Assembly (NCBI RefSeq): GCF_003143515.1
Contig: NZ_CP029343.1
Coordinates: 1,488,001-1,552,000, forward strand
DNA length: 64,000 bases
Direction of reading: 5' to 3'
Source: Massilia oculi
GTDB lineage: Bacteria > Pseudomonadota > Gammaproteobacteria > Burkholderiales > Burkholderiaceae_D
Numbering within the stretch: the stretch's first letter is position 1; each line of letters begins with the position of its first letter. The translations under genes and the position numbers were made by a program. The notes under the pieces were generated by a model. That model was not told where the DNA came from. It worked only from the letters and a program-made list of their open reading frames with translations, and did no database searches. Of the stretch, positions 21,819 through 31,099 are shown piece after piece.

Positions 21819-23396
21819 ATGGGAGCGCGATTGAAACGCTGGCTGTTCCTGGTCCATCGCTGGCTGGGCATCGGCATCTGCCTGCTGTTCGCGATGTGGT
21901 TCGTCTCGGGCATCGTCATGATGTACGTCGGCTATCCCAAGCTGACCGAGGAAGAGCGCCTGGCCCACCTGCCACGATTGCAGGCGGACGCGCGCCTGCT
22001 GGCACCGGCCCGGGCGCTGGCGGCGGCCGGCGTGGCCGGACCGCTGGACGAGCTGCGCCTGGCCGCGTCCAGCGGCGGGCGGCCGGTCTATGTCGCGACG
22101 CCCGCGCGCGGCGATGTCCCGGCTGGCCACAAGAGCCCGCCCAGGGGCAGCGGCGCGGTCGTGATCGATGCGGTGAGCGGACAGCGCCTGCGGGCGGTGG
22201 ACGAGGCGCATGCCATGACCAGCGCCGCCGCCTTCGCGGCTTCGATGGCAGCCCCGGGCGTGAAATGCGACTACCTGGGCACGATCGACGAAGATGCGTT
22301 CACCCACTCGCGCGCGCTCGATCCGCATCGTCCGCTGCACAAGGTGGAACTGGGCGACGCCGAACGCACCCTGCTCTACATCTCGGGCCGCAGCGGCGAG
22401 GTGGTGCGAGACGCGACCCGCAGCGAGCGGCTGTGGAACTATGCGGGCGCCTGGATCCACTGGCTGTATCCCTTCCGCGGCAATGCCTTCGAGCCTTACT
22501 GGACCGACATCGTCAACTGGCTGTCCATCCTGGGCATCGCGATGGCGCTCACCGGAACGGCGGTCGGCATCATGCGCTGGCGCTTCCGCAAGCCCTACCG
22601 CAGCGGCGCGCGCACGCCCTATCCGCAAGCCATGATGCGCTGGCACCACGTCACCGGCCTGCTGTTCGCGCTGGTGACGATCACCTGGATCTTCAGCGGC
22701 CTGATGTCGATGAACCCATGGCGCATCTTCGACACCGGCGCGCCGCCGCTGCGCATGGAGGCGCTGCAGGGGGGACCGCTGGTGCTGACCGACGCCGACG
22801 CCGCGCCGCAGGCGCTGCTAGCGGCGTCGAACGGCAATGTGCGCGAGCTGCGCTGGACGCGGGTGATGGGAGAGAACCGGGTGCTGGCCCAGGCGGCTGC
22901 CGGTGCGCCCAGGGTGATCGACAACCGTGACGGGCATCCGGTCGTCCTCGATGCGCAAGCGCTGCGCGGCGCCGCATCCCGCCTGCTGCCGGCGCCGGTG
23001 ACGCGGGTCGAGCAGTTGCGCGACTACGACCTCTATTACTATGCGCGCGATGCGCACACGATGACGGGCGGTGGCGCGAAACCGCTGCCGATCCTGCGCA
23101 TCGTGTTCGACGATCCGCATGCCACCTGGGTCCACCTCGACCCGCGCACCGGCGCGGTGCTGGGCCGCCTGGACAGCGGCAAGCGCACCAGCCGCTGGCT
23201 GTTCGCGATGCTGCATTCCTGGGATTGGCTGCCGCTGCTCGAGCGGCGTCCGTTGTGGGACCTGGTGCTGATCGCGCTGAGCCTGGGCGGGACCCTGCTC
23301 AGCGTGACGGGGGTGGTGATCGGCTGGCGCCGACTGGGACGGAAACTACGCGAGGCGCGCCCCGCAACGATCGCGGCGCCACTCGCGGGGAGCTGA
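21819..23396 (+). CDS. PepSY-associated transmembrane protein
   Basis: A 525-residue inner-membrane protein. A first membrane helix lies in LFLVHRWLGIGICLLFAMWF (about residues 10-30), more are near 225-245 and 270-290, and a last is near 485-505 (LVLIALSLGGTLLSVTGVVIG). PepSY-type segments lie between them (HKVELGDAERTLLYIS, WVHLDPRTGAVLGRL). Proteins of this type act as ferric-siderophore reductases or accessory proteins beside TonB receptors. It begins 12 bp after the receptor gene, so the pair is an operon. The enzyme activity is inferred from context only. Confidence 0.85.
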   Translation: MGARLKRWLFLVHRWLGIGICLLFAMWFVSGIVMMYVGYPKLTEEERLAHLPRLQADARLLAPARALAAAGVAGPLDELRLAASSGGRPVYVATPARGDVPAGHKSPPRGSGAVVIDAVSGQRLRAVDEAHAMTSAAAFAASMAAPGVKCDYLGTIDEDAFTHSRALDPHRPLHKVELGDAERTLLYISGRSGEVVRDATRSERLWNYAGAWIHWLYPFRGNAFEPYWTDIVNWLSILGIAMALTGTAVGIMRWRFRKPYRSGARTPYPQAMMRWHHVTGLLFALVTITWIFSGLMSMNPWRIFDTGAPPLRMEALQGGPLVLTDADAAPQALLAASNGNVRELRWTRVMGENRVLAQAAAGAPRVIDNRDGHPVVLDAQALRGAASRLLPAPVTRVEQLRDYDLYYYARDAHTMTGGGAKPLPILRIVFDDPHATWVHLDPRTGAVLGRLDSGKRTSRWLFAMLHSWDWLPLLERRPLWDLVLIALSLGGTLLSVTGVVIGWRRLGRKLREARPATIAAPLAGS

Positions 23397-23398
23397 CC

Positions 23399-23424
23399 GG
23401 CCAGGCTTACTGGCCAGGCTTACT
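23399..23424. repeat. Tandem 13-bp repeat at a convergent gene junction
   Basis: Two exact copies of GGCCAGGCTTACT stand head to tail between the PepSY gene and the desaturase gene. The second copy provides the TAA stop of the desaturase. It looks like a simple slippage duplication. Confidence 0.8.
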
Positions 23425-24226
23425 GGCCGGCGGCGCCCGCCGCGTGGCGCCGCATGCGCGGCGCGTCGCAGGCCGGCAGGCGGTCGACGTGGTTGATCTT
23501 CGCCAGGCGCAGGAAGGCCAGCACGCGCAGCACCAGGTAGCCCGAGTCGAATTCCCACCACTTCATCGACAACTTGGCCGACGCCGGGTTGGCGTGGTGG
23601 TTGTTGTGCAGCTCGGCGCCGCCGAAGACGATCCCGATCGGGAAGAAGTTGCGCGAATCTTCCTTGGTCTCGAAATTGCGGTAGCCGACCACGTGGAAGA
23701 TGCCGTTGATGAAGCCCGATGCCCAGAACGGCAGGATCGACAGCTGGAACAGCCAGATCAGGACACCGTGCGCCGGGCCGAACACCAGCAATTCGACCGC
23801 CAGGAAGAACAGCGCGCCACGGAAGCGGTGCCGGGTATACAGGTGCTCGTCCATCCAGTCTTCCTTGATGCCGATGCCATAGGCTTTCACCAGGTCGGCG
23901 TCGCGCGCCGCCTTGCGGTACAGGAGGGTGCCCTTGCCCAGGATGGTCCACAGGCCGTGGATGCGCGGGCTGTGCGGATCTTCCTCGGTATCGCACTTGG
24001 CGTGGTGCTTGCGGTGCACCGCGACCCAGGTCTTGGCGGTGACGCCGTAGGTGGTCAGCCAGATCCACATGCGGAACAGCTGGCACAGGAGCGGATGGAA
24101 GGTCACGGCGCGGTGGCTGCGCGAGCGGTGCAGATACAGCTCGCTGGCGAAGACGGTCATGATGTACGACCCCGCCATGGTCAGCGCGACGCCCATGGGA
24201 CTGAGCTGGATGAATCCTTCGAACAC
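23420..24226 (-). CDS. Acyl-CoA/fatty acid delta-9-type desaturase
   Basis: A 268-residue membrane di-iron desaturase. The three histidine boxes are intact: HRSRSH (about 33), HRKHH (about 70) and HNNHH (about 210). Four hydrophobic segments fit the usual topology. It would insert a cis double bond in fatty acyl chains, adjusting membrane fluidity. The C-terminal tail (CDAPRMRRHAAGAAGQ) is low-complexity and ends in the tandem repeat. It stands alone. Confidence 0.9.
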   Translation of the reverse strand: MFEGFIQLSPMGVALTMAGSYIMTVFASELYLHRSRSHRAVTFHPLLCQLFRMWIWLTTYGVTAKTWVAVHRKHHAKCDTEEDPHSPRIHGLWTILGKGTLLYRKAARDADLVKAYGIGIKEDWMDEHLYTRHRFRGALFFLAVELLVFGPAHGVLIWLFQLSILPFWASGFINGIFHVVGYRNFETKEDSRNFFPIGIVFGGAELHNNHHANPASAKLSMKWWEFDSGYLVLRVLAFLRLAKINHVDRLPACDAPRMRRHAAGAAGQ

Positions 24227-24361
24227 GGCACTCTCCCTGTTGTTGTATTGATCAGGTCTTGAACGCCCTGATATTGCAGAGAGAATAACGGTTGCCGGAT
24301 GGGTTCAAAGCGATGAGAAGAGCGGTATTTACCCCGTATTTGCCCTTCTTCGCTTCGACCG

Positions 24362-25693
24362 TCAAACGATCAGGCCGCGCTGGCGCGCCTCCCTTACCCA
24401 TTGCGGGTATTCGTTCATCAGGAGATCGTAGAGCGCGCCGTCGGAATGCTCGTCGGGCGAAGCGACCGAGAAGAAGTCGGCGTTGTCGATCAGGCGGCCA
24501 TCGAGTTCGTCCAGCTTTTCCAGGAACGGAAAATCCGAGTCGGCGAAGTTGGCCAGGGCCCTGGCTTTCGACTTGCGGCCCTTGCCGATGCCCATGAACT
24601 GCCAGAAGATCGGTTCGCGGCTGGCCCAGCGCAGCTGGCGCTCGGTCAGCGGCTTGTCCGAGGTCGAGCCATCGGTCACGAACATCACGTACACCGGCAC
24701 CTCGGCCTTGACCGGCGCCTTGCGCTCGCCGCCCCCGCCATCCGGGAAGTAATGCCGGCGCACCGCCTCGAGGGCGGCGCCGTAGCGGGTATCGCCCTCG
24801 AGCGGATGCTTGTCGATGATGCGCTCGATGTAGTTGGACCAGTTCGAGAGGCCCATCGGGGCGCCGCGGTGCACGTTGCGGCCGAACAGGAAGACGTCGA
24901 TCTCGCCGTCGTCGTCGAAGCGGCAGCCCAGCGCCAGGATGCGCTCGGCGAACTGCTGCACCAGGCCCTTGCGGTACAGGGCGCTCATCGACCCCGAGAT
25001 GTCCAGCACCAGGCAGGCCTTTGCCCGGTGCTGCGCCAGGCCGGCCTTTTCGAGCGACACCGTCGCCGACTTGACCAGGCTGACCAGCTGCGGCGCGGAT
25101 TGCGCGACGCGCTTTTCCAGGTCGACCGCGGCGGCGCGCGGCGTGGCCGGTGGCGGCGTTGGCGACGGTGGCGCATCCGCGACCGCGCCGCCGAAATGTC
25201 GCACCAGCGCGTCCAGCCCGCCGTTGAAGCCCTGGCCGACGGCCATGAAACGCCAGCCGCCATCCTTGCGATACAGTTCGCCCAGCATGCCCGCCTTCTC
25301 GCCGACGAAGTCGCTGCCGCCGAAGTCGAAGCGCGCGAATTCGCCCTGTGGGCCGACGAGGCGCAGGCTGCCCGCCTGCAGTTGCGACAGGGGCGCGCCG
25401 CCGTCGGTGCTGGCCACGATGCTGAGCCGTTCGATCCAGGCCGGCAGGCTGGCGAGCCGGAAGCTGAAACCCGCGGCATCAGGGCCGACCCTGGCTTGCG
25501 CCACGCCGCCGCAGGGCGTCGCCGGCTGGTTGAAGAAGGTCATGTAGCGCTCGTCGGCCAGCTTGCCGCCGGCGTCGAGCGCGAAGCAGGCGAAGTCCAG
25601 CGCCAGGCCCTGCGCCGACAGGCCGGCCTGCAGGACGCCGTCGGGAGCCGATTGCGCCAGGGGCAGGCGCTCGCCGCGTTCCAGCTGTTTCAT
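24362..25693 (-). CDS. TerD-like plus von Willebrand A domain protein (TerF type)
   Basis: A 443-residue cytoplasmic protein. The first 170 residues resemble TerD/CABP stress proteins (GLALDFACFALDAGGKL, FNQPATPCGGV, FDFGGSDFVGEKAGMLGELY). A proline-rich linker follows, then a vWA domain with a metal-binding MIDAS motif LVLDISGSMSALY (about 228), VYVMFVTDGSTSD and FWQFMGIGKG. This domain pair is that of TerF-like proteins linked to tellurite and general stress resistance. The next gene in the same direction is a TerC-family protein, though the two are separated by 66 bp and ordered as neighbours rather than as a full ter operon. Confidence 0.85.
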   Translation of the reverse strand: MKQLERGERLPLAQSAPDGVLQAGLSAQGLALDFACFALDAGGKLADERYMTFFNQPATPCGGVAQARVGPDAAGFSFRLASLPAWIERLSIVASTDGGAPLSQLQAGSLRLVGPQGEFARFDFGGSDFVGEKAGMLGELYRKDGGWRFMAVGQGFNGGLDALVRHFGGAVADAPPSPTPPPATPRAAAVDLEKRVAQSAPQLVSLVKSATVSLEKAGLAQHRAKACLVLDISGSMSALYRKGLVQQFAERILALGCRFDDDGEIDVFLFGRNVHRGAPMGLSNWSNYIERIIDKHPLEGDTRYGAALEAVRRHYFPDGGGGERKAPVKAEVPVYVMFVTDGSTSDKPLTERQLRWASREPIFWQFMGIGKGRKSKARALANFADSDFPFLEKLDELDGRLIDNADFFSVASPDEHSDGALYDLLMNEYPQWVREARQRGLIV

Positions 25694-25759
25694 GTCGGCC
25701 TCCAGTCAGGTTGAACGCATGGACGGAACATCCGTCCACCCTTCGATATTACCGTTCGC

Positions 25760-27325
25760 TCAGCTCTTGTCCAGCGGCTGATCGTACCCAACGTCGACCC
25801 GGCTCACGATCACGGTCGCGATGCGGCGCTCCAGCACCTGCGCCACCTCGAACCGCAAGCCTTCGATCTCGACCGCGTCGCCCACCTTCGGCAGGGTGCC
25901 AAAGCGTTCCAGCATCAGGCCGGCCAGCGAGGTGTAGTCGTCGGTGTCGCCCACCAGGGCGTCCACCTCGAGCACCTGCTCCAGGTAGTGCAGGTCGGCG
26001 GTGCCGTCGACGCGCCAGCGGCCCGGGCCGAGGGCCTGCACCACCGGCTGCTCGTCCTCGTCGGGGAACTCGCCGGCGATCGCTTCCAGGATGTCGATCG
26101 GCGTCACCAGGCCCTGCAGGGTGCCGTATTCGTCGGCGATGATCACCAGCTGGCCGTGCGAGCGCTTGAGGCGGTCCATCACCTTCAGCACGCCGCTGGC
26201 GTCGGGCATGATGATCGGCGTGCGGATATGAGCCGCGTCGATCGCGCCCGACTGGGTCAGGTCGGCGATCAGGTCCTTGGCGCGCGCCACCCCGATCACT
26301 TCGTCGAGCTGGCCGCGGCACACCGGGAAGAAGCCGTGCGGCGTGGCCAGCAGCTGGGCGCGGATGGTCTCGGCGTCATCCTCGATATTGATCCACGAGA
26401 TTTCCGAGCGGTTGGTCATGATCGAGCGCACCGAGCGCTGCGACAGGCTCAACACGCCGCTGACCATATTGCGCTCCTCGGCCTCGAACGCCGGTTCCTC
26501 GGCGGCTTGCGCCTCGGCTTCCGGCTCGTCGTGATGGTCGGCGCCGCGCTTGCTGCCCAGCAGGCGCAGCACGGCGTCGGCGGTGCGGTCGCGCAGCGGG
26601 ATGTGCGCCTCTTGCTTGATGAAGTTGCGGCGCGCCAGCTGGTTGAAGAACTCGATCACCACCGAGAAGCCGATCGCGGCGTACAGGTAGCCCTTCGGAA
26701 TATGAAAGCCCAGGCCTTCGGCGATCAGGGACAGGCCGATCATCAGCAGGAAGGACAGGCACAGCACGACGACGGTCGGATGGGCATTGACGAAGCGCGT
26801 CAGCGGCTTCGACGCGAACAGCATGACGCCCATCGAGATGATCACGGCGGCCATCATGACGCCCAGGTGTTCGACCATGCCGACCGCGGTGATCACGGCG
26901 TCGAGCGAGAACACGGCGTCGAGCACGATGATCTGCGCCACCACGGCGGCGAAGCTCGCGTATTCGCGCTTGCCGCTCTGGACGTGCGATTTGCCTTCGA
27001 CCCGTTCGTGCAGCTCGATGGTCGCCTTGGCAAGCAGGAAGATACCGCCGATCAGCAGGATCAGGTCGCGCCCCGAGAACGCCAGGCTGCCGAGGGAGAA
27101 CAGGGGTGTGGTGAGCGTGACCAGCCACGAGATCATCGTGAGCAGGCCCAGGCGCATGATCATGGCGAGGGACAGGCCGAGGAGTCGTGCCTTGTCGCGC
27201 TGATGCGGGGGAAGTTTGTCCGCCAGGATGGCGATGAAGATCAGGTTGTCGATGCCCAGGACGATCTCGAGCACGACGAGGGTGAGCAAGCCGACCCATA
27301 TATTCGGGTCAAGTAGCCATTCCAT
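25760..27325 (-). CDS. TerC-family membrane protein with CBS pair and CorC/HlyC domain
   Basis: A 521-residue protein. The first 240 residues are a seven-helix TerC domain ([37 protein letters not shown] with the conserved acidic residues). Two CBS motifs follow (about 300-420), with a CorC_HlyC transporter-associated domain at the end ([14 protein letters not shown]). The YegH/YoaE type has this layout. Members are thought to move divalent metals such as manganese across the inner membrane. The ATG at 27325 is chosen because the first TerC helix starts there; two upstream in-frame ATGs add unrelated residues. Confidence 0.9.
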   Translation of the reverse strand: MEWLLDPNIWVGLLTLVVLEIVLGIDNLIFIAILADKLPPHQRDKARLLGLSLAMIMRLGLLTMISWLVTLTTPLFSLGSLAFSGRDLILLIGGIFLLAKATIELHERVEGKSHVQSGKREYASFAAVVAQIIVLDAVFSLDAVITAVGMVEHLGVMMAAVIISMGVMLFASKPLTRFVNAHPTVVVLCLSFLLMIGLSLIAEGLGFHIPKGYLYAAIGFSVVIEFFNQLARRNFIKQEAHIPLRDRTADAVLRLLGSKRGADHHDEPEAEAQAAEEPAFEAEERNMVSGVLSLSQRSVRSIMTNRSEISWINIEDDAETIRAQLLATPHGFFPVCRGQLDEVIGVARAKDLIADLTQSGAIDAAHIRTPIIMPDASGVLKVMDRLKRSHGQLVIIADEYGTLQGLVTPIDILEAIAGEFPDEDEQPVVQALGPGRWRVDGTADLHYLEQVLEVDALVGDTDDYTSLAGLMLERFGTLPKVGDAVEIEGLRFEVAQVLERRIATVIVSRVDVGYDQPLDKS

Positions 27326-27425
27326 TGGAGAGTTTTGTAGTGAAGGAAGGGGCATTGTACGCCATCGTGCCGGCATCAGGGCAGAACTGGCAGCGCATCA
27401 GCAGCGCCATGCCGCCGGCTTCAAA

Positions 27426-28682
27426 TCACCCCTCGCGCGCGAGCCACCCCAGTTTCTCGTGGTCGTAGCCGAGCAGGCCGCCATAGACGTCGCCATTGCT
27501 GGCGCCGAGGGCGACTGCCGGCTTGTCGAAGCCCGTGAACGCATCCGACATGCGGATCGGCAGGCCGCCGGCCACGACGTCGTCCACCGCCCCATACACC
27601 GGGTGTTCGAGCCTGGCGGTCTCGCCGCGCGCCAGCAGGCCGGGATCGCGCATCGCATCGGCCGGATCGCGCACCGGGCCGTTGGGCACGCCGCAACTGG
27701 CCAGCAGCGCGCCGACAGCCCCGGTGTCCAGGGTGCGGGTCCACGCGCCCACCATCTCGTGCAGGATGGCGTGGTTACTCACCCGCGCCGCGCGGCTGCA
27801 AAAGCGCGCGTCATGGATCAGTTCCGGACGGCCCATGGCGCGAAACAGCCCGGCGGCGAAGGCATCCTTCGGCGCGCTGATCGCGATATGGCCGTCGGCC
27901 GTCGGGAACACGCCGGAAGGCGCCAGGCGCGCCAGCACATTCCCGGAGCGGGTGGCATGCCCCATCTTGCGCTCCATCTCGAACGGCTCGGCCGCCACCA
28001 GCGCGCCCATGGTCCCCAGCAGCGAGACGTCGACCCGCTGGCCCTGCCCTGTCGCCCGCGCCTGCAGGACGGCGGCCAGCGTGCCGATGGTGGCGAACAG
28101 CGGCGCGGCCTGGTCGCCGATGGGAATGCCGACCCGCACCGGCGCTTCGCCTTCGGCGCCGGACGCCATCATCAGGCCGCTCATCGCCTGGATGACGATG
28201 TCCACCGCCTTGCCCAGCCGCGGATCGGCATCCGGGCCGAAGCCGCTGATCGAGGTGTAGACGATCTTCGGATTCACTGCGCGGCAGCGCGCGTAATCGA
28301 TGCCCAGGCGCTCGGTCACGCCAGGGCTGAAGTTCTCCACCAGCACGTCGGCGCGGCGCACCAGGTCCATGAAGACGGCGCGCGCATCGGGATGCTTCAG
28401 GTCGAGGGTGACGGCTTCCTTGTTGCGGCCGCGGTCGAGGATTGCAAGCGACAGGTCGTCGTCGTGCCCTGGTGCGGCCTTGACGCCGTCGCGCCCCATG
28501 AACAGCGCGTTGCCGCGCGCCGGATCGGGACTGTTCGGGTTCTCGATCTTGATGACCCGCGCGCCCAGTCCCGCCAGCAGCAGGGTCGCATAGGGACCGG
28601 CCAGCATCGTGGTCAGATCGAGGACGGTCACGCCCGCTAGCGGGCCTGGCGGCTTGTCCGGATTATCCGGGTGGTGTTCCAT
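27426..28682 (-). CDS. CaiB/BaiF family (class III) CoA-transferase
   Basis: A 418-residue CoA-transferase. Family features include an N-terminal GVTVLDLTTMLAGPYATLLL, GARVIKIENP, ADVLVENFSPGVTERLG, YTSISGFG, and the presumed catalytic aspartate in GIPIGDQAAP (about 185). It moves CoA between carboxylic acids; the substrate is unknown. The divergent neighbour is an aromatic-acid type transporter, so the two may serve uptake and CoA activation of the same acid. The 146-bp gap between them would hold both promoters. Confidence 0.9.
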   Translation of the reverse strand: MEHHPDNPDKPPGPLAGVTVLDLTTMLAGPYATLLLAGLGARVIKIENPNSPDPARGNALFMGRDGVKAAPGHDDDLSLAILDRGRNKEAVTLDLKHPDARAVFMDLVRRADVLVENFSPGVTERLGIDYARCRAVNPKIVYTSISGFGPDADPRLGKAVDIVIQAMSGLMMASGAEGEAPVRVGIPIGDQAAPLFATIGTLAAVLQARATGQGQRVDVSLLGTMGALVAAEPFEMERKMGHATRSGNVLARLAPSGVFPTADGHIAISAPKDAFAAGLFRAMGRPELIHDARFCSRAARVSNHAILHEMVGAWTRTLDTGAVGALLASCGVPNGPVRDPADAMRDPGLLARGETARLEHPVYGAVDDVVAGGLPIRMSDAFTGFDKPAVALGASNGDVYGGLLGYDHEKLGWLAREG

Positions 28683-28828
28683 GGCGGCGTCCTTTCACGG
28701 CAAGTGCTGCGGGTGGAATGCGGACAGTCTAGCGCACCGCGGGGAATCGTCGCCTTGGCGGCCGATTCGGTGTAGAGTCCGGCCTGCCGGCACGCAGGCG
28801 ATCAAGATAACAATAACGGAGACCCACC

Positions 28829-30175
28829 ATGCAGCAGCAGGACCGCGCCGACGGCGCCGTCAACGTCCAGGACTTCCTGAACGAACACCGATTCTCGTCT
28901 TACCAATGGCTGATCTTCGGCCTGTGCTTCCTGATCGTGCTGCTGGACGGCTTCGACACCGCGGCGATCGGCTTCATCGCCCCATCGCTGGTGCAGGACT
29001 GGGGCGTGACGCGCCCCGCCCTGGCGCCGGTGCTCAGCGCCGCCCTGTTCGGCCTGGCCGGCGGCGCCATGGCGGCCGGGCCGCTGTCGGACCGGGTCGG
29101 CCGCAAGCTGGTGCTGGCGTCGTCGGTGCTGCTGTTCGGCGCCGCCTGCGCCTGGTCTTCGTTCGCCACCGGCCTGACCGAACTGGCCATCCTGCGCTTC
29201 GTCACCGGCCTGGGTCTGGGAGCGGCGATGCCGAATGCGGTGACCCTGATGAGCGAATTCTGCCCCGACCGCAAGCGCGCCCTGCTCACCAATGCGATGT
29301 TCTGCGGCTTCCCCCTCGGCGCCGCCCTGGGTGGCTTTCTCGCGGCCTGGATGATCCCGCTGTGGGGCTGGCGCAGCGTGCTGCTGCTGGGCGGCGTGGC
29401 GCCGCTGCTGGCGGGCCTGTTGATCATCCTGTTGTTGCCGGAATCGGTGCGCTTCCTGGTGGCGCGCGGCGCCGGCCACGAACGCATCCGCGCCATCCTG
29501 CGCCACATCTCGCCCAGCGCCGACGCTGCCCGCGCCTTCGTGACGCGCGAGGCCGCGCCCAACACCGAAGCCGGCGGCGGCGTGAAGCTGATCCTGTCGC
29601 GGCCCTACCTGGTCGGCACCCTGATGCTGTGGCTGACCTATTTCATGGGACTGGTGATCTTCTACGCGCTGATCAACTGGATGCCGCTGCTGCTGCGCGA
29701 CGCCGGCCTGTCGGCCCAGGACGCGACCCTGGTCTCGGCCCTGTTCCCGCTGGGCGGCGTAGGCGCGGTGCTGGCCGGCTGGCTGATGGACCGCTACGAC
29801 GCCAACGCCGTGATCGCGGCCTGCTTCGCGCTGACGGCGGCCACCATCTTCGCCATCGGCCAGAGCGCCCACGACCTGGCGCTGCTGATGGCGGTGGTGC
29901 TCGGGGCCGGACTGGCGATGAACACCGCGCAGGCCTTGCTGCCGGCGCTGGCGGCGGCCTTCTACCCCACCCGCGGCCGCGCCACCGGCGTGGCCTGGAT
30001 GATGGGCATCGGACGACTGGGCGGGATCGCGGGCTCGTTCCTGGTAGCGGAGCTGGCGCGGCTGCGCTTCGGGATCGGGGGGATCTTCGGCGTCGTGGCA
30101 GTGGCGGGGGTGGCGGCCACCCTGGCGCTGCTGGTCAAGCTGGCCGCAGAGCGCGCAGCCCGGCGGCCGGCGTAG
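28829..30175 (+). CDS. MFS transporter, aromatic acid:H+ symporter (AAHS) type
   Basis: A 448-residue twelve-helix transporter. The start VNVQDFLNEHRFSSYQWLIF and the LLDGFDTAAIGFIAPSL motif in helix 1 are hallmarks of the AAHS family (PcaK/BenK-like), which conserves DGFD. GPLSDRVGRKLVL is the MFS loop 2-3 signature, and WLMDRYDANAV its C-terminal counterpart. It would import benzoate- or hydroxybenzoate-type acids with protons. The divergent CoA-transferase supports use of an organic acid. Confidence 0.9.
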   Translation: MQQQDRADGAVNVQDFLNEHRFSSYQWLIFGLCFLIVLLDGFDTAAIGFIAPSLVQDWGVTRPALAPVLSAALFGLAGGAMAAGPLSDRVGRKLVLASSVLLFGAACAWSSFATGLTELAILRFVTGLGLGAAMPNAVTLMSEFCPDRKRALLTNAMFCGFPLGAALGGFLAAWMIPLWGWRSVLLLGGVAPLLAGLLIILLLPESVRFLVARGAGHERIRAILRHISPSADAARAFVTREAAPNTEAGGGVKLILSRPYLVGTLMLWLTYFMGLVIFYALINWMPLLLRDAGLSAQDATLVSALFPLGGVGAVLAGWLMDRYDANAVIAACFALTAATIFAIGQSAHDLALLMAVVLGAGLAMNTAQALLPALAAAFYPTRGRATGVAWMMGIGRLGGIAGSFLVAELARLRFGIGGIFGVVAVAGVAATLALLVKLAAERAARRPA

Positions 30176-30178
30176 CGT

Positions 30179-31000
30179 TCAATCCGCGACCGGCTCCGCC
30201 TTGCGCGCCGGCAGCATCGGCTCGAGCAGCTGGCCTTTCAACGTGGGCGGGCATGGCGTGTCGGTCCCGACCTCGGCCGGCCAACTCTTCGGCAGGTAGT
30301 GGCTGCCGAACACGCGGTCCAGGAATGGCAAGGTGGACGCGTAGTTGCGGTTGATGTGCTCGTGGCGGCTGTGGTGCCAGTGGTGGAAGGCCGGCGTCGT
30401 CACCAACCATTCCAGCGGCCCGAAGCGCCAGCGCAGGTTGGCGTGGATGAAGAAGCCCCACACGATGCCGAGCGCGATCAAGAGCGCCGGCGTGCCGCTG
30501 CCGGCCATGCCCGGGCTGGCCAGGCCGATCACGTACAGGGGCACCAGGCCGAACAGCCGGGTGATCACCATGTCGACCGGATGGCTGCGGGTATTGGCCA
30601 GGAAGTGCATGCGCTCGGTGCTGTGATGCAGCGCATGAAAGCGCCACAGCCAGGGAATCTCATGACTGAGGCGGTGCCCCCAATAAAAGCCCGTTTCGGC
30701 GATCACGAAGGCCAGGCCGATGCGCAGCGCCTGCGGCAGCTCGGCCACGGCCGTCTTGAGCGCGGCCGGCACCAGGTAATGGGCGGCGGAGGCCAGCAAC
30801 GCCATCGGCACCGTGAGCACCACGACCGGCACCAGGCTGCTGATGAAGTAGTAGGCCAGGTTGTGGCGCAGCTCGGGATTGGGCTGCTCGTGGCGCACGC
30901 CGAACCAGCGTTCGAGCGGCACGAACAGCGCCGTCAGCAGCACGATCCAGATGCCCAGCCGCAAGGCGGTCATGGCGAATTCGGCGAAGGTGACGTTCAT
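30179..31000 (-). CDS. Sterol desaturase / fatty acid hydroxylase family protein
   Basis: A 273-residue integral membrane di-iron protein. The histidine clusters are HRLSHE (about 128), FHALHHSTERMHF (about 143) and FHHWHHSRHEHINRNY (about 222), the usual set for this superfamily. Four hydrophobic segments are seen. It would oxidise or hydroxylate a lipid; the substrate is unknown. The ATG at 31000 is preferred over an upstream one that adds 21 residues lacking membrane character. It is convergent with the transporter gene, 3 bp apart. Confidence 0.88.
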   Translation of the reverse strand: MNVTFAEFAMTALRLGIWIVLLTALFVPLERWFGVRHEQPNPELRHNLAYYFISSLVPVVVLTVPMALLASAAHYLVPAALKTAVAELPQALRIGLAFVIAETGFYWGHRLSHEIPWLWRFHALHHSTERMHFLANTRSHPVDMVITRLFGLVPLYVIGLASPGMAGSGTPALLIALGIVWGFFIHANLRWRFGPLEWLVTTPAFHHWHHSRHEHINRNYASTLPFLDRVFGSHYLPKSWPAEVGTDTPCPPTLKGQLLEPMLPARKAEPVAD

Positions 31001-31099
31001 GGCGGATGCGGCGATGGTGGGAGCGGTGTCGCGACGTGGAGCTTGCCGCCGGGCCGGCGGCATCCGGCTGCAGTGGACTGCAGCCGGTGGATTGGCGTA

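Noticed and set aside
19662-22649. A 995-codon open frame on the minus strand
   Set aside because: Antisense to the TonB receptor and PepSY genes, both of which have clear signal peptides and motifs.
23399-23424. Tandem repeat as a terminator or attachment site
   Set aside because: It has no stem followed by T on either strand and no integrase nearby; simple slippage is enough.
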